Assembly (NCBI GenBank): GCA_023428785.1
Contig: JAEYWU010000117.1
Location: forward strand, 1 to 25,989
Length of the DNA stretch: 25,989 nt
Direction of reading: 5' to 3'
Origin: Pseudomonadota bacterium
Lineage (GTDB): Bacteria > Pseudomonadota > Alphaproteobacteria > Caulobacterales > Caulobacteraceae
The position numbers and the translations under genes were made by a program. Each line of letters opens with the position of its first letter. Positions within the stretch are counted from its first letter, which is position 1. This document shows positions 7,137 to 15,471 of the stretch, piece after piece. The notes beneath the pieces are model-generated. The model made no database searches, was not told where the DNA came from, and worked only from the letters and a program-made list of their open reading frames with translations.

Positions 7137-8144
7137 TCAGGCGGCGTAGGCGTTGAGCTCGGCTAGCCTGACGTCCTTCTCGTCCTGGGTAAGGAAGCTG
7201 CCCTCAAAGCTGTTTCGCGCGATCCGGGTGACCTGCTCCTGAGTCAGGCCGACGGCCTTGGCCAGTTCGACGTAGTTCTGGTTCACATACCCGCCGAAAT
7301 AGGCGGGATCGTCCGAGTTCAACGTCACATGCAGTCCCCGGCGCAGCATCTCGGGGACAGGGTGGTCCTTCAGGTCATGGACAACGCAAAGCTTCAGGTT
7401 CGACAGGGGGCAGACCGTCAGGGTCATTTGCTCGTCTGCGAGCCGTCTGATCAGGCCCTCGTCCTCCATCGAGCGGTTGCCGTGATCCATGCGGTCGATA
7501 TGCAGCAGGTCGAGCGCCTCATGGACATACTCAGGCGGGCCTTCCTCGCCGGCATGAGCGCAGAGCTTGAGGCCCATGTCGCGAGCGCGGGCGAAGACAC
7601 GCTGGAACTTCGAGGGCGGGTGGCCGACCTCTGAGGAATCCAGACCGACTCCAACGATCCGGTCGAGCCAGCGCTCGGACGCCTTCAGGGTCTCGAACGC
7701 CGCCTCTTCATCCAGATGGCGCAGGAAGCACAGGATCAGCTTTGAGGTGACGCCCAACTCCTGCTCGGCCGTCTTCATGCCGGCCAGAAGGCCGTCGGCC
7801 GCGATCGAGAAGGGCAGGCCCCGGTCTGTGTGAGTTTGCGGGTCGAAGAAGATCTCCGCGTGGCGGACATTGTCGGCCGCCGCACGCCGAAAATAGGCCA
7901 GCGCCATGTCATGGAAGTCCTGCTCGGTCTGCAGGACGTTGGCCCCGGCGTAGTAGATGTCCAGGAAGTCCTGCAGGTTCGAGAAGTCGTAGGCGGCGCG
8001 CACGGCTTCCACGCTGTCGAACGGGATCGCCACCTTGTTGCGCTGGGCGAACTCGAACATCTGCTCCGGCTCTAGCGAGCCCTCGATGTGCAGGTGCAGT
8101 TCAGCCTTGGGCAGGCCGGCGATGTAGGAGGCGAGGTCGGTCAT
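7137..8144 (-). CDS. Adenine deaminase of the adenosine-deaminase fold (Aah1-type)
   Basis: 335-residue metal-dependent amidohydrolase deaminating a purine: adenine to hypoxanthine if the subfamily call is right (EC 3.5.4.2), placing it in purine salvage. Zinc ligands H17 and H19 (ELHLHIEGSLEP), H197 and catalytic E200 (HAGEEGPPEY), H221 (MDHGNRS) and D278/D279 are all present. SDDPAYFGGY, HIEGSLEP and the segment FDPQTHTDRGLPF are features I associate with the adenine deaminase (yeast Aah1 / Pseudomonas type) branch; true adenosine deaminases usually differ at these places. Many pipelines would call this add. It is a single gene, convergent with the small gene to its left. Confidence 0.85.
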   Translation of the reverse strand: MTDLASYIAGLPKAELHLHIEGSLEPEQMFEFAQRNKVAIPFDSVEAVRAAYDFSNLQDFLDIYYAGANVLQTEQDFHDMALAYFRRAAADNVRHAEIFFDPQTHTDRGLPFSIAADGLLAGMKTAEQELGVTSKLILCFLRHLDEEAAFETLKASERWLDRIVGVGLDSSEVGHPPSKFQRVFARARDMGLKLCAHAGEEGPPEYVHEALDLLHIDRMDHGNRSMEDEGLIRRLADEQMTLTVCPLSNLKLCVVHDLKDHPVPEMLRRGLHVTLNSDDPAYFGGYVNQNYVELAKAVGLTQEQVTRIARNSFEGSFLTQDEKDVRLAELNAYAA

Positions 8145-8195
8145 GACCGCACTCTAGCGCTGTGTCTCGCAGAACCGGAGTCCCGAGTTCGGCGG

Positions 8196-8873
8196 CTAGC
8201 GGCCTGAGCGCGCCCGCTCGTCGTGGCGCAGGCTGCGGCAGTCGCGGCCGGGATTTCGGGACATGGTCAGCGCCTGCTGGAACACGTGATCGAACAACTG
8301 GCCGAGCGCCGGCCGGTGCACCATCAGAAAGACACCAGAAGCCAGATTTTCGTTCTGGTCCGTCACCACCGATGTCTCGAGTTGAGGGGCCGTCATGGCC
8401 ATCTCGAGGGCGGCCGGGGAGGTGAAGTGGACCGTGCCTGCGATGGCGCTGGAATTTCGCATGCCGCGGTTTTCGGCGTCGCGAGCCGCGGCGAAGAAGG
8501 GCCAGTCCCGGCGTTCGCCATCCTGGGTATAGGGCGCAAAGGTCACCTCGGCTGATGAGGCCCGTGTCGACGTCATGCGCACCGCATGGATGACAGTGAT
8601 GTAGCGCAGCGAGGTCCGGGCGCCCGTCTGAAAGTCGGTGATCCCGTAGTTCAGTTCGATCCGCGGAAATTCCACATTGGCCCGGGCGTTCTGGCGCGGC
8701 GGCGCCCAGATGGCGTCGCCATAGACCACCTGCCCGTTTTCGAGTTCGAGGTGGACCGTATGCTCGCCGGCGGGGCCGCGCAGGGTAGACTCACAAACCC
8801 GGATTTGAGCCTGAGCCGGCAAGGCGGCGAGTGCGGCAACGCCGAAGGCGGCGGCGCAGAGCAAGGCTTTCAT
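8196..8873 (-). CDS. Secreted hypothetical protein
   Basis: 225 residues with a clear Sec signal peptide (MKALLCAAAFGVAALAALPAQA, cleavage probably after A22), so periplasmic or secreted. The mature part is a mixed sequence with one early cysteine (RVCEST) and one near the C-terminus (GRDCRSL), perhaps a disulfide. I do not recognise the family. The ATG at 8873 is preferred: GGAGG lies 7 bases upstream of it, whereas the ATG two codons earlier would leave only one base between. It follows argS after about 60 bases on the same strand. Confidence 0.75.
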   Translation of the reverse strand: MKALLCAAAFGVAALAALPAQAQIRVCESTLRGPAGEHTVHLELENGQVVYGDAIWAPPRQNARANVEFPRIELNYGITDFQTGARTSLRYITVIHAVRMTSTRASSAEVTFAPYTQDGERRDWPFFAAARDAENRGMRNSSAIAGTVHFTSPAALEMAMTAPQLETSVVTDQNENLASGVFLMVHRPALGQLFDHVFQQALTMSRNPGRDCRSLRHDERARSGR

Positions 8874-8932
8874 GGTCATCCCTCCGACTTTGCAGAAGTC
8901 TGCCAGACAACCCTTGGTCGAGGCAAGCTGAG

Positions 8933-10726
8933 CTACATCCGATCGGGTGTATCGATACCCAGGAGGTCGAGCGCGGCCTCCAGCTGGCGCAGCACCGCCT
9001 CGGTCAGGGCCAGTCGGGCGCCGCGCGTCGCCTCATGACCCGGCGCCAGGATCGGGCAGGCCGCGTAGAACTTCGAGAAGGCCTGGGCCAGCCGATAGGC
9101 GTGTTCGGCAAGGGCATTGGGGCCGCGCCGGTCATACGCCTCCTGAACGGCCTGTTCGAAGGCGTCCAGGGTCAGGGCCAGTTCGCGCTCGGCCGGCTCG
9201 ACGATGGTAATGGCGTCGGTCGTGACATTCTCGGCCGCGGCCCGACGCAGCAGAGATTTGATCCGCACGGCCTGGTACAGCAGGTACGGGCCGGTCTTTC
9301 CTTCAAAGCTGGTGAAGCGGTCGAGATCAAAGACGTAGCTGGTGCCGCGCCAGTTCGACAGGTCCGCGAACTTGAGCGCCGCCACGGCCACCTTGCCGGC
9401 GATGTCTTCAAACTCTTCGGCCGACAGATTCTCGCCCAGACCGGCTTCGTGCAGTCGTGCGCGCGCCTTTTCGCGAGTCATCTCGATCAGGTCGGCGAGC
9501 TTGAGGACGCCGCCTGCGCGGGTCTTGAAGGGCTTGCCATCCGGCCCGTTCATGGTCCCGAAGCCGAGGTGTTCCAACTGGCCGTATTGGGCGTAGCCGG
9601 CCAGATAGGCGGCGCGGAAGACTTGTTCGAAATGGTCGGCCTGACGCTGGTCCACGACATAGAGGACCAGCTCGAAATCCTGTTCGTTGCGGCGATCCAC
9701 GATCGTCGCCAGATCGGTCGTGCCGTACATGGCCGAGCCTTCGGACGAGATCACCAGCAATGGATCGGGGCTCGGTACGGTCACGACCGTTCCGTCGGCC
9801 AGCTTCTTGGACTTGGTCTCGCCCTCGCGGGCGACGTGGACGACGCGAGCGCCCTGGTCGTCGACCAGAAGGCCCTTGGTCTCCAGCGTCTCAACCATCC
9901 CCGGGATGAGCGGGTCGGCGTCGGCCTCGCCCTTCCAGAGGTCGAACGTCACCCCCAATGCGCCAAAGTCGCGCTGGAGCGCGGCCATCGAGACGTCGTG
10001 CATGTGCTTCCACAGGGCGCGATAGCCGGCGCGGCCGCCTTGCAGTTCGGCCGTGGTCTTGCGGGCGCGGTCGCGGAAGGCGGTGTCTTCCTTGGCGCGG
10101 GCGGCGGCGGCCGGATAGAGGCGCTCCAGATCCTCAAGCGTCACCGGGCTTTCGGTCGGGAAGGGCCCCTCGCCCTGGAAGTCGCCCGCCTTGCCTTCGT
10201 CTTCCAGCGCCGCGATCAACAGGCCCATCTGGAAGCCCCAGTCGCCAAAGTGGGCGTCGCCCCAGACTGTGTCGCCGCGGAAGCGGAACAGGCGCTTCAG
10301 ACTCTCGCCAATGATCGACGAGCGGAGGTGGCCGACGTGCATCGGCTTGGCCACATTGGGGCCGCCGTAGTCGATGACGACCCGCCGGGGCTCGCTGACC
10401 GCCGCGGCGCCAAACATTGGGTCCGAGGCGATCGCCGACGCCCGCTCCGCAAGGGCGGTGTCCGACACACGGATGTTGATGAAGCCAGGGCCGGCGATCT
10501 CGACCGAGGCGATCTCCGGGCGGCCTTCCAGATGCGCGGCGACGCGCGTCGCCAGCTCACGCGGATTGGCCTTGGCCTGTTTGGCGGCGGCCAGGGCGCC
10601 GTTGGACTGGAAATCGGCGAGGTCGGGCCGGTCCGATGGCGAGACACGCGCCAGATCCGCAGGCAGGTCCTCGGCGGCGAAGGCGGCCGCGACCGCTTCG
10701 CCGAGCCGGGTCTTCAGGTCGCTCAT
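8933..10726 (-). CDS. argS: Arginyl-tRNA synthetase
   Basis: Class Ia aminoacyl-tRNA synthetase that charges tRNA-Arg (EC 6.1.1.19), 597 residues, a normal length. The N-terminal Add1 domain contains DLADFQSNGALAAAK; the HIGH-type motif is HVGH at 130-133 within GGPNVAKPMHVGHLRSSIIG. In place of a canonical KMSKS there is the KPFKTRAGGVLKLADLIE segment usual in ArgS. The C-terminal anticodon-binding helical domain ends with LLGIDTPDRM. Its ATG overlaps the stop of the upstream secreted-protein gene by four bases (ATGA), suggesting coupled translation. Confidence 0.97.
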   Translation of the reverse strand: MSDLKTRLGEAVAAAFAAEDLPADLARVSPSDRPDLADFQSNGALAAAKQAKANPRELATRVAAHLEGRPEIASVEIAGPGFINIRVSDTALAERASAIASDPMFGAAAVSEPRRVVIDYGGPNVAKPMHVGHLRSSIIGESLKRLFRFRGDTVWGDAHFGDWGFQMGLLIAALEDEGKAGDFQGEGPFPTESPVTLEDLERLYPAAAARAKEDTAFRDRARKTTAELQGGRAGYRALWKHMHDVSMAALQRDFGALGVTFDLWKGEADADPLIPGMVETLETKGLLVDDQGARVVHVAREGETKSKKLADGTVVTVPSPDPLLVISSEGSAMYGTTDLATIVDRRNEQDFELVLYVVDQRQADHFEQVFRAAYLAGYAQYGQLEHLGFGTMNGPDGKPFKTRAGGVLKLADLIEMTREKARARLHEAGLGENLSAEEFEDIAGKVAVAALKFADLSNWRGTSYVFDLDRFTSFEGKTGPYLLYQAVRIKSLLRRAAAENVTTDAITIVEPAERELALTLDAFEQAVQEAYDRRGPNALAEHAYRLAQAFSKFYAACPILAPGHEATRGARLALTEAVLRQLEAALDLLGIDTPDRM

Positions 10727-11367
10727 TGTTCGGACGGCTGTCCCGCGTCGATGCGGAAACGGGCGCCGTTCCGGTTGAAGGTCGCCATCTCAGGCGTCAC
10801 GTCAAAGCCGATCAGCACCTCGAAGTTGGTGCCCGACACCGCGATGTCGGCGCGGGGGATGATCAGGTTGTTGATCTGTTCGGTCACATAGACCCGGTCC
10901 TGGCCGTTGAAGTCGACAGGCAGGTCGAAATACTGCTTGGCCAGGATCGCCGAGTTCCGCTCGGTCACCGCTACCCAGTAGCGATAGGTGCGCTGGTCAC
11001 CGTCGGCCTGCGGGCCGCGGCCGAGGTGGAACAGGATGTTCATGTCGATCGAGATCGGATCGGCTTCGCGATAGACGCACTCGGCTTCTACGCCTTCGAT
11101 CTCGCCGGTGTAGCCGACGGCCGAATAGGCTTGCTGGCCGCCTTCGAACTCAACGTAGCGGGCGGCATCGTAGAGGATGCGCACGAAGGGGCAGGGGCCG
11201 GCGTTCGGACGGTCGCGCAGCGGCGCGGGCGTCAAGTCAAACTCTTCCTGACGGCGATCACGCGACTCCTGCTCGCGCTCGTCGCCGCGCGTCTGGGCCA
11301 TGGCCGGCGCGGAGAAGGCGGAGAGAGCGACCGCCGAAGCGAACAGACCGAGAAGCAGACGACGCAT
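10723..11367 (-). CDS. Secreted hypothetical protein upstream of argS
   Basis: 214 residues from the ATG at 11367, with a Sec-type signal peptide (MRRLLLGLFASAVALSAFSA, probable cleavage after A24). The mature N-terminus is charged (RGDEREQESRDRRQEEFDL), followed by a domain with two cysteines (GPCPFVRILYDAARYVEFEG and AECVYREADP) and beta-rich sequence to the end. Function unknown. An upstream TTG at 11388 would add seven residues and blur the signal peptide; AGG 6 bases before the ATG favours the shorter form. The stop overlaps the argS start (ATGA), so it is probably the first gene of a two- or three-gene unit with argS. Confidence 0.78.
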   Translation of the reverse strand: MRRLLLGLFASAVALSAFSAPAMAQTRGDEREQESRDRRQEEFDLTPAPLRDRPNAGPCPFVRILYDAARYVEFEGGQQAYSAVGYTGEIEGVEAECVYREADPISIDMNILFHLGRGPQADGDQRTYRYWVAVTERNSAILAKQYFDLPVDFNGQDRVYVTEQINNLIIPRADIAVSGTNFEVLIGFDVTPEMATFNRNGARFRIDAGQPSEQ

Positions 11368-11462
11368 GTAGGACCTGACTTTGCGCAAGCGAACGGAACC
11401 GCCGGACGGCGACGCCGCGACGCTTGCGCGTGATAGCGGCTAATCCGAGGCGCCGCAACGCG

Positions 11463-12470
11463 ATGGGGAGGCTAGCGTCGGCGGTCGCACCGGACTACCT
11501 AGGCTCCGTGCCCCAGCCTGCCCCTGATCGTCGCTCCATCAAGGTTCGCCTCGCCACGCCGCGAGGCTTCTGCGCGGGCGTCGACCGGGCCATTCAGATC
11601 GTCGAGCGCGCGCTCGAGAAGTATGGGGCGCCCGTCTATGTGCGCCACGAGATCGTCCATAACCGGCACGTGGTGGATCGCCTGCGTTCGCTGGGCGCGG
11701 TGTTCGTGGAAGAGCTCGACGAATGCCCGACGGACCGGCCGGTGGTCTTTTCGGCGCACGGCGTGCCCAAGTCGGTGCCGGCGGAGGCCCGGAACCGCAA
11801 TCTCTTCTATCTGGACGCCACCTGCCCGCTGGTTTCCAAGGTCCATGTCGAGGCGGAGCGGCACTTTTCGGCGGGACGCCAGATTGTTCTGATCGGCCAC
11901 GCAGGCCATCCGGAAGTCGAAGGCACCATGGGGCAACTACCCGATGGAGCCGTCACCCTGATCGAGACGCCGGCCGACGCCGAGGTATTCCAGCCGCGCG
12001 ATCCGTCGAGCCTGGCCTACGTCACCCAGACGACCTTGTCGTTGGACGACACGGCTGAAATCATTGGGATTCTCAAGCGCCGCTTTCCCGGCCTGCCGGA
12101 CCCCCACAAGGAAGACATCTGCTACGCCACCACCAACCGCCAGGAGGCGGTCAAACGCGTGGCCGCTGACTGCGATCTGGTGCTGGTGGTCGGTTCGCCG
12201 AACTCATCCAATTCCGTGCGGCTGGTGGAAGTCGCACGCAGGGCCGGCGCCAAGGCCGCGCGCTTGGTCGATGATGCTTCGGCTGTGGACTGGGCCTGGT
12301 TCGAGGGGGTCTCGACCGTCGGAATCACAGCCGGGGCCTCGGCTCCGGAGCCCCTGATCGAGTCGCTGGTCGAGGCTATCGCCAAGCGCTTCGCCACCGA
12401 GGTCAGCGAGGATTCCGGTGAGCGTGAGACGGTCACCTTCAAGCTGCCGCGCGTTCTGTCCGAAGCCTGA
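11463..12470 (+). CDS. ispH: 4-hydroxy-3-methylbut-2-enyl diphosphate reductase
   Basis: Last enzyme of the MEP isoprenoid pathway: a 4Fe-4S protein reducing HMBPP to IPP and DMAPP (EC 1.17.7.4). The three cluster-ligand cysteines are visible: C37 (TPRGFCAGVDRA), C121 (LDATCPLVSKVH) and C220 (KEDICYATTNRQ). HPEVEGTMG carries the catalytic glutamate E153, and GSPNSSNSVRL is the substrate serine/asparagine motif. 335 residues from the ATG at 11463, with GAGG ten bases upstream. A TTG at 11424 (longer) and a GTG at 11508 (shorter, AGG four bases upstream) are alternatives; the first ~25 residues are outside the conserved core. It is followed two bases later by rnhA. Confidence 0.95.
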   Translation: MGRLASAVAPDYLGSVPQPAPDRRSIKVRLATPRGFCAGVDRAIQIVERALEKYGAPVYVRHEIVHNRHVVDRLRSLGAVFVEELDECPTDRPVVFSAHGVPKSVPAEARNRNLFYLDATCPLVSKVHVEAERHFSAGRQIVLIGHAGHPEVEGTMGQLPDGAVTLIETPADAEVFQPRDPSSLAYVTQTTLSLDDTAEIIGILKRRFPGLPDPHKEDICYATTNRQEAVKRVAADCDLVLVVGSPNSSNSVRLVEVARRAGAKAARLVDDASAVDWAWFEGVSTVGITAGASAPEPLIESLVEAIAKRFATEVSEDSGERETVTFKLPRVLSEA

Positions 12471-12472
12471 TC

Positions 12473-12910
12473 TTGCCCGAAGTCATCATTCACACCGACG
12501 GCGCCTGCAAGGGCAACCCGGGCCGGGGCGGCTGGGGCGCCATCCTACAGTCAGGGCCTCACGAAAAGGAACTCTGGGGCGGCGAGCCCGAGACGACCAA
12601 CAACCGTATGGAGCTGATGGGCGCCATCATGGCGCTGGAGGCGCTTAAGGGGCCCTCGGACGTGACGCTCGTCACCGACAGCAAATATGTGATGCAGGGC
12701 ATCACCGAATGGATCCGCGGCTGGAAGGCCCGCGGCTGGAAGACTGCCGACAAGAAGGCCGTCAAGAACGAAGACCTTTGGCGCAGGCTCGATGAGGCGC
12801 GGTCACGCCACAAGGTCACCTGGAAATGGGTTAAGGGTCACGCCGGCCATGAACTGAACGAACGGGCCGACCAACTGGCCAACCGTGGCATCGAAGAACT
12901 GCCGCGCTAA
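12473..12910 (+). CDS. rnhA: Ribonuclease HI
   Basis: Cleaves the RNA strand of RNA:DNA hybrids (R-loops, Okazaki primers; EC 3.1.26.4). 145 residues. The full catalytic set is present: D9 (HTDGACKGNPG), E47 (NNRMELMGA), D69 (TDSKYV), H123 (KGHAGHELN) and D133 (ERADQLAN). The basic handle segment (WIRGWKARGWKTADKKAVKN) is also kept. The start is a TTG at 12473, two bases past the ispH stop; no ATG or GTG is placed to include the first beta strand. Translation therefore probably depends on coupling with ispH. It converges with the Anbu gene with a 3-base gap. Confidence 0.95.
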   Translation: MPEVIIHTDGACKGNPGRGGWGAILQSGPHEKELWGGEPETTNNRMELMGAIMALEALKGPSDVTLVTDSKYVMQGITEWIRGWKARGWKTADKKAVKNEDLWRRLDEARSRHKVTWKWVKGHAGHELNERADQLANRGIEELPR

Positions 12911-12913
12911 GGC

Positions 12914-13657
12914 CTAGAGCCCGTCCATCCAGGGGGGAGAGGGCAGGGCGCGGTGAGCCGCGGCGAGCGCGTCGGACCAAAGGTGGCCCAGATGGACGAA
13001 ATAGGGGTCGTCCCGCTCCAGGCGCCGGGCCTGCATTTCCAGGCTGTCGCGCCGGGTGATCATCATGTCGAACGGCCCGCCCACGGCGATGTTCGACCGA
13101 ATGGTCGAATCAAACGAGATCAGGCCCAGTTTGACCGCCTCGGCGATCGGGGTGTCGGTCTTGAGCGCCCGGTCCAGGATCGGCTTGCCGTATTTGAACT
13201 CGCCGATCTGCAGGAAGGGCGTGTCCGGCCCGCACTCAATGAAGTTGCCCTGGGAGTAGATCAGATAGAGCTTGAGCTCGCCGCCTGCGATCTGGCCGCC
13301 GAGCAGCATGGAGGCCGAGGCGTTCAGGCTGTCGGCCTGAAGCGACGGGGCCATCTCGCGCTTCACCTCGCGCAGGGCGTGGCCCAGCAGCTGGGCGCAG
13401 CGGAACATCGAATCGGCGGTTTCGAGTGTCTCGGCGTGATCCTCGGTCGGCAGCTGGATCCCTTCGGCCACCAGGGTCAGGGCCGTCTGGGTCAGGGACA
13501 GGTTGCCCGCGGTCGCGATGGCCAGAACGCGGTCGCCCGGCCGATCCACCAGATGCAGCTTCTTGTAGGAGGACACATTGTCGACGCCAGCATTGGTGCG
13601 CGTGTCGGCGATCATCGCCAGACCGTCGTCCACAAGCATCCCTACGCAATAGGTCAT
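12914..13657 (-). CDS. Anbu proteasome-like peptidase
   Basis: Ntn-hydrolase of the Anbu (ancestral beta subunit) family, related to proteasome beta subunits and HslV. It starts MTYCVGMLVDDGLAMIADTR: removal of Met exposes Thr1 as nucleophile; Asp17 (IADTRTNAG) and a lysine at 31-32 (SSYKKLHLV) fall where the proteasome triad needs them. 247 residues, no propeptide. The gene is fourth in an operon with ATP-grasp, alpha-E and transglutaminase-like genes, the classic Anbu neighbourhood. GAGGG lies 12-13 bases before the ATG, with a short hairpin between. Substrates and partner ATPase are not known for the family. Confidence 0.93.
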   Translation of the reverse strand: MTYCVGMLVDDGLAMIADTRTNAGVDNVSSYKKLHLVDRPGDRVLAIATAGNLSLTQTALTLVAEGIQLPTEDHAETLETADSMFRCAQLLGHALREVKREMAPSLQADSLNASASMLLGGQIAGGELKLYLIYSQGNFIECGPDTPFLQIGEFKYGKPILDRALKTDTPIAEAVKLGLISFDSTIRSNIAVGGPFDMMITRRDSLEMQARRLERDDPYFVHLGHLWSDALAAAHRALPSPPWMDGL

Positions 13658-13679
13658 TGAGGCGTCACGCCCTCGTCTT

Positions 13680-13710
13680 CCCCGCTTCGTAAGGGGTAGC
13701 CGATTCTCGG
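13680..13710. promoter_or_regulatory. Paired hairpins between the transglutaminase and Anbu genes
   Basis: The only real gap in the four-gene operon (61 bases, 13658-13718) holds CCGA-TTC-TCGG (13700-13710) and CCCC..TT / AAGGGG (13680-13696), and a third small stem (GGCG-TGA-CGCC on the minus strand) beside the Anbu ribosome site. There is no T-run. Possible RNA-processing or translation-control structures that set Anbu dosage apart from the other three proteins; inference only. Confidence 0.25.
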
Positions 13711-13718
13711 GGTCTGCA

Positions 13719-14534
13719 TCATGCCTGTTGCTGATGCTGGGCGTTCCAGACGTGCAGTTTCACCGCCATCTTCTCGCCGGAGCCGCCATAGTTGGCGCCC
13801 CGGACGGGCGCGGCCCCCAGATAGTCAGGCGCAGCCGCGACGCGGATGTAGCGATCCGTAGGACAGACTCCGTTGGCCGCGTCGAACCCCACCCAGCCCA
13901 GATCCTCGATCCAGGCTTCGGCCCAGGCGTGGGCGGCTTCCTGATCGGCGCGGTCGGTCCGCATCAGGTGGCCGGAGACATAGCGGGCGGGAACGCCTGT
14001 GCAGCGGGCGGCGGCGATGAACAGGTGGGCGTGGTCCTGACAAACGCCGCGACCGAGCTTGAGGATATCCTCGGCGGTGTGGGTCGGATCGGTGACCCCG
14101 ACCTCAAAGGCGACCGCTGAATGGATCGCGGCCATCAGCCGATGCATCCGCTCCAGCGGCGGGTGGGCCAAGAACTCCGAGGCGAAGATGTTGATCAGCC
14201 GTCCGGGCCGGGTCAGTTCGGTCGGCCGCAGGAAGACCATCGGCGGGACGCGCTCGATCTCGCCCCTCAGGATGCCGCCGGTGTCGCTGGTCCGCGCCTC
14301 GCCTGACACCCGCACCGTCAGGTTCTGGACCGGGGCCTCGGTGTAGAGGGTGTGTACGATGTTGCCGAACGCGTCCTCGCTCTGGTGCAGACGGGTGTCG
14401 CAGTCGGTGCTGATACGCCAGCCGGAGATGCGCTGACCGTCATTTGAACGGGGGGTCAGCCTCAGCACCTGGATGATGAACCGGGCGCGTCGCTCGTAGG
14501 AATAGGTGGTCGAATGGTCGACGCGGATTTGCAT
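13719..14534 (-). CDS. Transglutaminase-like cysteine protease family protein
   Basis: 271-residue cytosolic protein with an N-terminal beta domain (about 1-110, YSYERRARFIIQVLRLTPRS) and a transglutaminase/protease core. The catalytic triad is evident: C165 (GRGVCQDHAHLF), H202 (EAAHAWAEAW) and D218 (VGFDAANG). Such proteins act as peptidases or as amide-bond exchangers. It lies 4 bases after the alpha-E gene and 61 bases before Anbu. In this neighbourhood it is predicted to trim or transfer peptide tags made by the ATP-grasp protein; that is family-based inference. Confidence 0.92.
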   Translation of the reverse strand: MQIRVDHSTTYSYERRARFIIQVLRLTPRSNDGQRISGWRISTDCDTRLHQSEDAFGNIVHTLYTEAPVQNLTVRVSGEARTSDTGGILRGEIERVPPMVFLRPTELTRPGRLINIFASEFLAHPPLERMHRLMAAIHSAVAFEVGVTDPTHTAEDILKLGRGVCQDHAHLFIAAARCTGVPARYVSGHLMRTDRADQEAAHAWAEAWIEDLGWVGFDAANGVCPTDRYIRVAAAPDYLGAAPVRGANYGGSGEKMAVKLHVWNAQHQQQA

Positions 14535-14538
14535 GGCG

Positions 14539-15471
14539 TCAGGTCAGGTACTGGTCGGTGATCGCCTGCCCCAGCCGATTGTTCTCGGCGAGGAAGGCCA
14601 GGATGTACTCGTGCAGGCCGCCTTGGAAGATACGACGCATCGTCTCTCCCTCGAACTGCTGCAGGCGAGCGAGGGCGAGGCGCTGGGCCGGTCCGGTGCG
14701 CTCGTAGCCGGCGGACAGGTGATCCAGATAGCTCACCATCGCGGCCTGGCAGCTGGCGAGAGAGCGGGGCATCTGCCGGTTCAGCACCATCAGGTCGGCC
14801 ACCAGCCACGGTTTGACCGAGTCCCGATAGACCCAGCGATAGGCCGTCAGCGCCGAAACCTCGCGCAGCAGGGTGGTCCACTGGAAATAGTCGAACTGGC
14901 CGCCGACCCTTTCCCCTTCCGGTAGAAGCAGGTGATACTTCACGTCCAGCAGGCGTGCCGTGTTGTCCGCCCGCTCGATCGCGGCGCCGAGCTTCAAGAA
15001 CCAGTAGCTGTCATTGCGCAGCATGGTGCGCGACGAGGCGCCCTCGACCACCAGGCTGACACTCTTCACCCACTCCAGGAAGCGCCCGAAGTCATCGCGC
15101 CGGGTGGGCCGCCCCTGCTCGGCCAGGCCGTTCCAGGCCCCGTTGATGGCTTCCCAGACTTCCAGCGTCAGGGCGGTTCGCACCGAGCGCGCATTGGTCC
15201 GGGCCCGCGTGAGGCAGGCGTGGATCGATGACGGATTGTCCGGCGCGAAGGCCAGGTGCTCGCGAACGGTCCGTTCGGTCGGCTGGCGATCTCCTAGCGC
15301 CCCGCGTGCGCCGGCCGAGGCCAAAGCCCCCGCCCAGACCTGGGCCTCGGCTTTTTCGCGGGCCGGGATCGAATCGAGGCGGAAGGCGGCGTCCAGAATC
15401 CGTGCGAGGAAGTCGGCTCGCTCCAGATAGCGGCCGGTCCAGTACAGGCTGTCAGCGGTCCGGCTAAGCAT
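14539..15471 (-). CDS. Alpha-E domain protein (DUF403)
   Basis: 310-residue all-helical protein beginning MLSRTADSLYWTGRYLERAD, the hallmark of the alpha-E family. It continues with RADNTARLLDVKYHLLLP and a C-terminal region ending RLGQAITDQYLT. No catalytic motif is known for the family; it always travels with circularly permuted ATP-grasp proteins and is thought to assist them. Its ATG overlaps the stop region of the ATP-grasp gene by 8 bases, so the two are probably made in a fixed ratio. Soluble, no signal peptide. Confidence 0.93.
   Translation of the reverse strand: MLSRTADSLYWTGRYLERADFLARILDAAFRLDSIPAREKAEAQVWAGALASAGARGALGDRQPTERTVREHLAFAPDNPSSIHACLTRARTNARSVRTALTLEVWEAINGAWNGLAEQGRPTRRDDFGRFLEWVKSVSLVVEGASSRTMLRNDSYWFLKLGAAIERADNTARLLDVKYHLLLPEGERVGGQFDYFQWTTLLREVSALTAYRWVYRDSVKPWLVADLMVLNRQMPRSLASCQAAMVSYLDHLSAGYERTGPAQRLALARLQQFEGETMRRIFQGGLHEYILAFLAENNRLGQAITDQYLT

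Noticed and set aside
8831..10891. 686-codon open frame opposite argS
   Set aside because: Very long, but wholly antisense to argS and the upstream secreted gene; composition is that of a shadow frame and no motif is recognisable.
11380..11430. TTGCGCAA palindrome and a second TTGCGC in the gap before ispH
   Set aside because: Short GC-rich palindromes are expected by chance here, and no -10 at suitable spacing was found to make it a promoter or operator.
12953..13660. 235-codon plus-strand frame opposite Anbu
   Set aside because: Antisense to a gene with an intact Anbu catalytic set; no own motifs.
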